A program made the translations under genes and the position numbers. Of a stretch of 64,000 nt of DNA, positions 57,452 to 64,000 are shown piece by piece. Location of the stretch: NCBI GenBank assembly GCA_963682055.1, contig OY821741.1:15009197-15073196 (forward strand), in the 5' to 3' direction. This DNA is from Primula veris. Taxonomy: Eukaryota; Streptophyta; Magnoliopsida; Ericales; Primulaceae. The notes beneath the pieces are model-generated. The model was not told where the DNA came from and did no database searches. It worked only from the letters and a program-made list of their open reading frames with translations. How positions within the stretch are numbered: the stretch's first letter is position 1; each line of letters starts with the position of its first letter.

Positions 57452-57951
57452 CAGTGTTTTAAATAGCGTTATCGCTATCGTAGCGTTTTTTCGAGAGAAA
57501 CGATAAAAGCGCTAATAGCGTTGCTATATAGCGCTTTGCGGTGTATTTTTTTTTGCCTAAATATGCACTAAACTTTAGAATATATAAAAAAAAAAAAAAA
57601 TAAAAAATATAGTTATATTATATAGTAATAAAAAAAAATCAAAAAAAAATTTGTTGTTGGTGAGTTTCGAACCCAGGTCTGCTGGAAATTACAGCACAGT
57701 CTTAAACATCTGGACTGTAGACACCTTTATGAAAATTGCACAATATATATTTATTATTTAGATCCGCTGTTTTTTTTTAACTCGCTATTTACGCTTTCGG
57801 TCCAGAATTTCACGATTTTTGCGCTTTTGGTCCCCTATAGCGCGATTTTAGCGCAATTCCACCCAAAATCATGATTTTTCGTTGCGTTTTTTACCAAAAA
57901 AACGCTATTTCGTGCTACATAGCGCTATGTAGCGCGAATTTTAAAACAGAG
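57452..57951. mobile_element. hAT-like MITE, 500 bp
   Basis: Ends CAGTGTTTTAAAT and (reverse) CTCTGTTTTAAAA, flanked by the perfect 8-bp duplication ATTTAAAT (57444-57451 and 57952-57959), as in hAT elements. Subterminal regions are dense in TAGCGCTA / AGCGCTAT words. There is no transposase. A tRNA-like stretch lies in the middle. Confidence 0.85.
57655..57727 (-). other. tRNA-like segment inside the hAT MITE
   Basis: The minus strand reads GGTG...AGTCCAGATGTTTAAG (A-box-like) and, 40 bases on, GGTTCGAAACT (nearly consensus B box), then CACC pairing with the opening GGTG: about 70 bases in all. The other arms pair poorly, so it is a degenerate tRNA or tRNA-derived SINE remnant, not a working tRNA gene. 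Confidence 0.5.
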
Positions 57952-58023
57952 ATTTAAATCTTCCCCCATTCTCATAAGTAAAATTGTCATGAACTCGGAC
58001 TCTTTCCCCGATCTGAACTTTCT

Positions 58024-58027
<4 letters not shown>

Positions 58028-58059
<32 letters not shown>

Positions 58060-58070
58060 TTTTTTTTTTA
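58028..58070. repeat. Long T homopolymer
   Basis: About 40 T with single interruptions, just upstream of the copia LTR. It could be the A-tail of a retroposed sequence on the minus strand; nothing adjacent supports that. Confidence 0.8.
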
Positions 58071-58130
58071 AAAACCAAAAATTTTGGATCCTTTAATTAA
58101 CATTGTAATTATCAAATTCCAAGAATAAAG

Positions 58131-59396
58131 TGTTGGAAAAACATGTGAAAACATGAGTGTTTCCGAATGGTCACTGGACCAACTTCGAGTCATTATTTCG
58201 TGTAACAGCGCTGAGTTGTTTATACCGTACTCAACGTGGTTGACTAGCCAGTGTGACGAGCTTCGTAACGGTATATCACATGACCTATTCGGAGAATGGG
58301 TGTGAATACAAAGTGGCTTCAAAGTTGGTGCCTCGAAAGCTCAAATCTGAAAAACCGAAATGGTAAAGGAAAAACCATTTAGTATAATCCCATATTGGAA
58401 GATTAAGAGTTAATTTTACAATATATATACCATACCAACCCATGTAGTTATTAAACTAACATGTCCACATACACCTAAGAGTATTAGTGTGTACCACACA
58501 CGCTCGCTTGTGTCTTGGGCTTGGGCTTGGGCTTGGGCTTTGGGGAATGTCTCGGGTCTTGGGTCTTGGTTCTTGGGTCCAAACCCGAATAGGGAGTTTT
58601 GTATAAAATACAAAAGGAGTCCCTAGAGTTTCCAGCAAGAGAAACGTCAGCAATGAATGAGATTAGATGCTGCGGATTCAGAATTAAATTGAGCGGATTC
58701 TGGGGGGTGTAACTCCCAGAATTGATGACCAACATTTATGGCTGCGGTTTCATTAGAGCTTATAAAAGGCAGCCATCCCCCTCTCATTTCAACACACCAG
58801 AATACACACAACCTCACAGCATAAGCATACACTTAGAGAGAGAGAACCGCACCACCAACAGCTCGACCTGTGGTTCGGTGCCGGTTTCCATACGAGCCAC
58901 TCTGAGATATAAGTTATACCTTGGGAACAAAGTCCCGAAACCAGAAACCTTTAAAGGTGGTTCGGGAAATATTGTTTAAGGGAAACTGCTCAGCAGTTGC
59001 CTCTTATTTTTTTATTTCTGTTATTTATTTTTCAGTCCTTTACATTCTGTATATTTTATTTCAGTACCATTTCTTTTCTGTAATTTACTTTTCTGTACTG
59101 TTTCTTTCCTGTATTTACTTTTCAGTACTGTTTACTTTCAGTCTTTCAATTCTGTAATTTACTTTTCAGTTCTGTAATTTCCGGCAGTTTATATAAAACC
59201 AGTCCGGCAGTTTATCTGTTAAACCAGTCCGGCAGTTTCTTTATAACAGTCCAGCAGTTTTATTTACTTGTTGAGTCAGGAATTGTAATTTATATTCCAA
59301 TTGTGAGAAATAAAATTGTTATTTCCATTGCGTTCCTATCTTCTTTATTTTATTGTCCTTTCATTTATCGTATTCGAAATAGTACCAAAACCAACA
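58131..59396 (+). repeat. Probable 5' LTR of truncated copia
   Basis: Starts TGTTGGAAAAAC, ends ACCAACA at 59396 (about 1266 bp); the right boundary is inferred because the partner LTR is missing and no standard primer site follows. Includes GCTTATAAAAGGC (TATA box near 58759-58771), a short run of GGGCTT repeats (58515-58545), a TTACTTTTCAGT-type microrepeat (59030-59180), and four phrases of CCAGTCCGGCAGTTT (59180-59265). Confidence 0.6.
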
Positions 59397-59741
59397 ATCT
59401 TAAACAATATCATTATTTGGTTTTTCTATTTTCGAAATAAGAAAGGACTTTTCTTTTTTATTTTATTTTGACGTCTCGGTTTTTATTCTCGAAAAATCAT
59501 TGCTAGTTTACTAGAAATTGAAATTTGCATATAGAATAAATCCGAATTGGTTTTAATCTTTTTATTCTAGAATACTATAAAGAATTCTTAGTGAAATCAA
59601 AAGTGATTTGATTTTCACGCTAGAATATTTTTTTATTGTTTTATTCTTTTGAAGCAATCTAATTATGTTATAATTAGTATTTGCGATTAAGAATTTTAGT
59701 TTTCTTGCGAGAAACTAAACAGTTTCAATTTGTCATTTCAG
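59397..59741 (+). other. Leader between LTR and gag
   Basis: T-rich, without a recognised primer binding site or ORF. Ends TTTGTCATTTCAG directly before the gag ATG, which looks like a 3' splice site, so a leader intron is possible. Confidence 0.45.
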
Positions 59742-60813
59742 ATGACTAATGAGGATCAAACACCCACCGTTCCTTCGGGAGACGTGCAGGGCGCACTTGT
59801 GATTGGCAGTAGCCATAACAATGCGAGCGCTGCGAGTGGGGGGGCTCAGGCTGAGGCTGAGGCCGAAGCTGCTGCGGCAAAGGCTGCGGCCGACGCTGCT
59901 GCAGCAGAGGCCGATGCTATGGTTGCGGCTGCGGCCGCAGCACAGGCTGCTGCGAAGGCTGCGGCCAAGGCAGCACTTGTGGCTGCGGCCAGGGCAAAGG
60001 GCAAGGCTCCGGCAATGCCGGCAATGCCAATGTTGCCAACCTCTCAACTGGAGAGACCGGAAAAGTTTAGGGGCAACAACTTCAAACGTTGGCAGCAAAA
60101 GATGTTGTTTTACTTAACTGCCCTTAATCTGACCCGGTTTCTTAAGGAGTCTGCACCCGTCCTAAGCGATGACGATGAGGACGTGCAGACGGTTTCGGCG
60201 GTGGAAGCGTGGAAACACGGCGACTACCTATGCCGGAACTACATCCTGTGTGCTCTGGATGACACTCTCTTCAGTGTATTCGAGCCCAAGGCTTCTGCAA
60301 AGGAGCTTTGGGAGTCTCTCGAACGAAAGTACAAAGTGAATAACGCTGGCGCAAAGAAATTTGTCGTCACGGACTTTCATGAGTACATGATGACTGATGG
60401 GAAGAGTGTCATCGAGCAGGTTGAAGAACTCCAACTCATATACCATAGGCTTGAGGTTGAAGGGCTAGTTATCAACGAACCTTTCCAAGTGGCATTAATG
60501 ATTGAGAAACTGCCACCTTCTTGGAAAGAGTTTCAAAACTACCTGAAACACAAGCGAAAGGCTATGACCTTGGAGGGACTCATTGAGAGGCTCAATGTTG
60601 AGCAAAGCAACCGTCGATCTGGAAGGAAAGGCGGTGGTGGAGCAGGCAACGCGGTTGCCAAGGCCCATGTGGTTGAGAACGCTATGTCTAAGCGGAAACG
60701 CTTTGACGGCGTAGTCGGTGCTTCTCTCCAGAAGAAATTCATGGGAGATTGCTTTGTGTGCAACAAACCGGGCCATCGTGCCGCGGATTGTAAGATGTGC
60801 ATCGACAAGCCCA

Positions 60814-60847
<34 letters not shown>

Positions 60848-60852
60848 TTAAA
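59742..60852 (+). pseudogene. Copia Gag with alanine-rich N terminus
   Basis: Gag packages element RNA. From ATG 59742 there is a low-complexity A/E/K-rich stretch (residues about 30-95), then the gag domain (L-E-R-P-E-K-F-R-G-N-N-F-K-R-W near 105, L-W-E-S-L-E-R-K-Y near 190, L-P-P-S-W-K-E-F near 260) and a C-C-H-C knuckle C-F-V-C-N-K-P-G-H-R-A-A-D-C. Then a run of 29 C (60816-60844) codes polyproline, and the frame stops just after it, at a TAA about 60849. The downstream protease frame is offset by one base, so C-run length decides gag-pol continuity. Confidence 0.85.
60816..60844 (+). repeat. 29-base C homopolymer at the gag-pol junction
   Basis: Uninterrupted C run. Gag enters in one frame and protease leaves in another. 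An assembly length error is possible at such a run. Confidence 0.9.
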
Positions 60853-62248
60853 GAGGAAGTTCCAAGGGAAAGGGAGGAAGAGGGCACCTGCTCAGGCTAA
60901 TGTGGCTGAGGGAGGAGAGGATGCTGGACAGGACTATATGCACCTAAGTGCTATGGTCTCGGAAGTGAACCTGGTGGGGAGCAACCCAAAGGAATGGTGG
61001 CTGGACACAGGCGCCACCAGTCACATCTGTGCCAGCAAATGGATGTTCAAGACCTATACGGCCGTGGACAATGAGAGCTGCTTCATGGGGAACTCGGCTA
61101 CTTCCAGGGTAGAAGGAAAAGGAACCGTGCTGCTAAAGATGACATCGGGAAAGGAGCTCACACTGAATGGCGTGCTCCATGTGCCGGAAATTCGCAAGAA
61201 TCTGGTTTCCGGGTCTGTTATGGTGAAAAAAAGATTTAAACTTGTATTTGAATCTGCTAAAATTGTAATCACCCTTAATGGAATGTATGTAGGCCGTGGC
61301 TATATGACCAACGGCATGTTTAAATTAAATGTTGGTACTCCGGCTCCTAAAGCCGAATCTGCTATTGTGGGTACTGAGGCTGAGGCCAGTACCAAGAATA
61401 ATGTAACCGTTAATGTTGCCCAAGTGGCTAATAAAACTTCGTTTGCTTATTCTTGCGATTCATTTAATTTATGGCATGGTAGATTAGGTCATGTGAATTC
61501 TAATTCTATGAAGAAATTAATATCACTGAATCTACTACCTAATTTTGTATTTGATAAACAACATAAATGTGAGGTTTGTGTTGAAGCAAAATTAACCAAG
61601 TCTTCGTATCAACATATTGAACGAAGTACTGAACCTCTCGGTCTAATACACACGGATGTATGCGACTTAAAGTTTATACAAACGCGAGGAGGGAAAAAGT
61701 ATTTCATCACGTTTATAGATGACTGTATTAGATACTGCTATGTCTACTTAATGAGAAGTAAAGACGAAGCGGTATAGAAATTCGCTCTTTATAAGACCGA
61801 AGTAGAAAATCAACTCAATAAAAAGATTAAAATGTTGAGGATTAATAGAGGCGGTGAATACGAAGCACCGTTTGCGCAGATATGCGCAGAAAATGGCATT
61901 ATACATCAAACCACAGCCCCATACTCTCCGGAGCAGAATGGGGTTGCTGAGCGTAAGAATAGAACGCTCAAGGAAATGATGAATGATATGCTAATAAGTT
62001 CTGGGTTACCCCATAACATGTGGGGGGAAGCGCTGCTTTCCGCCAACTATGTGTTGAACAAGCTACCGCATAAGAAGCGTGATAAACCACCTTATGAACT
62101 ATGGAAAGGCCATCGGCCGAGCTATAAATTCTTAAGGGTTTGGGGTTGTCTTGCGAAGGTCCTTGTCTCGCTTCCTAAAAGAACGAGAATAGGGCCAAAG
62201 ACGGTAGACTGTGTGTTCATAGGATATGCACAAAATAGTATTGCTTAT
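60845..62248 (+). pseudogene. Copia protease-integrase, truncated and mutated
   Basis: Protease W-W-L-D-T-G-A-T-S-H near 60995, then the pre-integrase zinc region (L-W-H-G-R-L-G-H near 61475 and C-E-V-C near 61570), integrase H-T-D-V-C-D near 61650, and S-P-E-Q-N-G-V-A-E-R with the catalytic glutamate near 61930. The second catalytic aspartate is replaced: R-I-N-R-G-G-E-Y where R-S-D-R-G-G-E-Y is usual. TAG at 61776-61778 interrupts the frame before K-F-A-L-Y-K. The coding text ends at 62248 with N-S-I-A-Y. Confidence 0.88.
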
Positions 62249-63828
62249 TGGTCACCACCTAATAAATAGCTATGTTATAAGAAAAGCCAAGTCCTCAACT
62301 CAAAGGGTAGAATTATCTTCCATAATATTAGTCATATTTCATATTTTTACAAGATTTTTTAAATAGAAGTCTTGGGTCGAAACCTTTTCAAGTTACAGTC
62401 ACTCGGTCCAATAAAAAACAGCTTAAAATCTGTTTTTAAGGTTAAAAAATAATTTATAATCTATATGAGAAATATATTAAAATGTAAAAAAACAGGTTAA
62501 AAGTTTTTTTTTATAATCTACACGAAAAATATATCGAAGTGTAAAAAAATAACTTAAAATATGTTTTATTTAGTGTTTGTTTGAATTATTAAGTAAAAAA
62601 AAATATAACAAAAATTTACGAAAATAATATATATTTTTATCACTTGTAAGATAAATTAAAATTAAAATTATTATGAGAATATTAACCTATGAACAAAATT
62701 CTTATTAAAAGGTGATGTCACACAATGAGGACAGTAACTTGGGACGAAAAGGATGGTACAATGATGGCTAAAATTGTGAAACATACAAATTATGGGTAAC
62801 AAATGAGGATATCAAAATTCAAGCGTTAAATCTTGCGCTTTTAAGTTTAAGTGTGCCATATATTTTGTTTTAAAGGATTGTGGTCGTCCACTAAATTATT
62901 CATCAAAGTTGGATCATCTTTATATGTTGCTTTAAAAAAAGGGGAAGGCTTACATGGGCCTAAGACATTAAATTATCATCGATATATAAAAACAAGGAGT
63001 ATTTGTGAAGAATCACTTGTAACTAAATAAACTTTACAAATTTTTTTTCTTTTATTAGAATGTCTAATCAATATATTCATTTTGGAACATAAATTATTTA
63101 ACTATCTAGAAAAAGAAAATTGGTTAAATAGAAACTAACACTTTTGTATGGATTCAAAAATAGGTAAATATGTCCATGATTGGAAATCACAACTTGAAGA
63201 GTATACAAATAAATGCTATGAATCGGTATTCGAAGGATGCTAACCTAATAATAATTTTAGGGATAATCAACTTAAATAGTGCCTAACATGAATAGAATAT
63301 AATTAAACTTAGTATTCTGACCATTAAGCAAAGTTTGGATATACAAATTTAGTTCCTTTATTGGAATGAATACTTGATACAGATGAGTTCAAATTAATTA
63401 TGTAAAAGAGGAAATTTGTCCTAGATATGAGATATGATAATCATTCAATGGTGTCCCTTTTAAAAGTATCAAGTGACTATTGAGATTTGTATATCTTATT
63501 AATATAAGTCAACCCAAGAAAAAATGAGTCTGCCAAATTTTGGTCATTTTTTCTAAAAATGCCCCCACTCTTTTTTACTAATTACTCATTTACATTTATT
63601 CAATTCAAAATATAAAAAAAGATACAAAAATCATGATGTTTTCAAAACAATTATAATGGTATACTAACAAAATCGTTTTGTGTGTATTTTGTATAACAAA
63701 AACGTTATATTACTCACGATTTTTAATTTAATATATTCATTCAATCAATATACTTTTTAAAAATTTATTTAGCCGGATCATATATATACCACGCGTCGCA
63801 CACGCAACGCGTGGGTAACGATTACTAG
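62239..63828 (+). mobile_element. Helitron-like repeat, copy 2
   Basis: Near-identical to 42577-44165 (about eight substitutions over the whole 1.76-kb shared block by hand count), including the hairpin and CTAG end. Same orientation, 19.66 kb away. Its left edge overlaps the copia coding text by the shared word TATTGCTTAT. Confidence 0.6.
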
Positions 63829-63841
63829 TATATATATATAT

Positions 63842-64000
63842 GGGGAGATATATAGACACTATGAAAAACACTAACTTTGCATCAAAATCTGGACCCTCTA
63901 TTCTAATCTATTTTAATGGGTAGGATTAAATGTTAACTTGCAAAAAAAAAAAAATCCATATGAATTGGTTAACCGTGGTTAACCATACATCATGCTTGTA
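63842..64000. mobile_element. Long-TIR MITE, copy 2 (left end only)
   Basis: Left TIR and following sequence of the MITE at 44179-44994, cut by the window end. Differs by a lost A in CTTTGACATC and poly-A length. Confidence 0.8.

Larger units (their letters stand above)
58131..62248 (+). mobile_element. Ty1/copia element truncated in pol
   Basis: A 5' LTR from 58131 (TGTTGGAAAAAC), gag from 59742, then protease and integrase in the next frame, ending at about 62248 in the conserved F-I-G-Y-A-x-N-S-I-A-Y segment just after integrase. RT, RNase H and the 3' LTR are missing; the sequence switches there to the duplicated block. The end is thus a rearrangement junction. Confidence 0.88.

Noticed and set aside
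57655..57727. Functional tRNA gene
   Set aside because: B box is good but the acceptor, D and anticodon arms do not pair well; called only tRNA-like.
58416..58735. Three overlapping minus-strand ORFs with Q-A/P-K-P-K repeats
   Set aside because: Produced by the GGGCTT microrepeat in the copia LTR; frames overlap in all phases.
1..64000. Endogenous pararetrovirus or other viral insertion
   Set aside because: All RT regions carry copia or Tat-type gypsy domain orders with LTRs or their remnants; no movement or coat protein-like frame was seen.

Overview
The window is nuclear DNA of a flowering plant, most likely a eudicot; I cannot place the genus. It is AT-rich, its genes have GT-AG introns and TATA boxes, it holds Ty1/copia and Ty3/gypsy LTR retrotransposons, Mutator-like (MULE) transposons and MITEs, and it carries plant-specific families (UGT87-type glycosyltransferase, DUF1645, defensin-like peptide). 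No bacterial features, CRISPR array or rRNA were seen. More than three quarters of the window is transposable-element DNA, much of it nested.

Layout. 1-2442 is a decayed copia element, interrupted at 2443 by a truncated MULE (2443 to about 6408) that abuts a gypsy fragment (about 6409-7533). 7534-9455 is AT-rich DNA with a decayed repeat copy, a MITE and the left half of another MITE. 9456-32777 is one complete minus-strand Ty3/gypsy element of the Tat type (dual RNase H, Asp-tRNA-like primer site, perfect GAGAA target duplication). Inside it sit a solo copia LTR (9736-10996, TCTAT duplication, in its 3' LTR) and a complete gag-only copia element (27096-31985, GAGGT duplication, in gag). Without these guests the host element is about 17.2 kb. 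Between its integrase and its 3' LTR lie roughly 9 kb of plus-strand, antisense transcription units: at least eight small genes, six with their own TATA box, encoding coiled-coil proteins, and one spliced gene, followed by a 74-bp tandem array.

32783-35519 holds the other MITE half and an intact single-exon DUF1645 gene. 35520-42267 is an end-complete but badly decayed copia element. 42577-44994 is a Helitron-like repeat plus a long-TIR MITE, next to a two-exon defensin-like pseudogene (45079-46270) with a Stowaway MITE in its intron. 46794-52719 is a complete MULE with 9-bp target duplications, a minus-strand mudrA-like gene and a convergent GRF zinc-finger gene. 54510-57000 is an intact three-exon UGT87A-like gene. 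57452-57951 is a hAT-like MITE containing a tRNA-like segment. 58131 to about 62248 is a copia element truncated in pol, joined to a second, about 99.5% identical copy of the 42577-44341 block that runs off the window end.

Only the DUF1645 and UGT genes look functional as host genes. The most novel structures are the antisense coiled-coil cassette in the Tat element, the identically spaced CGACCGATCG box arrays shared by two LTR families, the MULE with a GRF protein in the mudrB position, and the hAT MITE carrying tRNA-like DNA.
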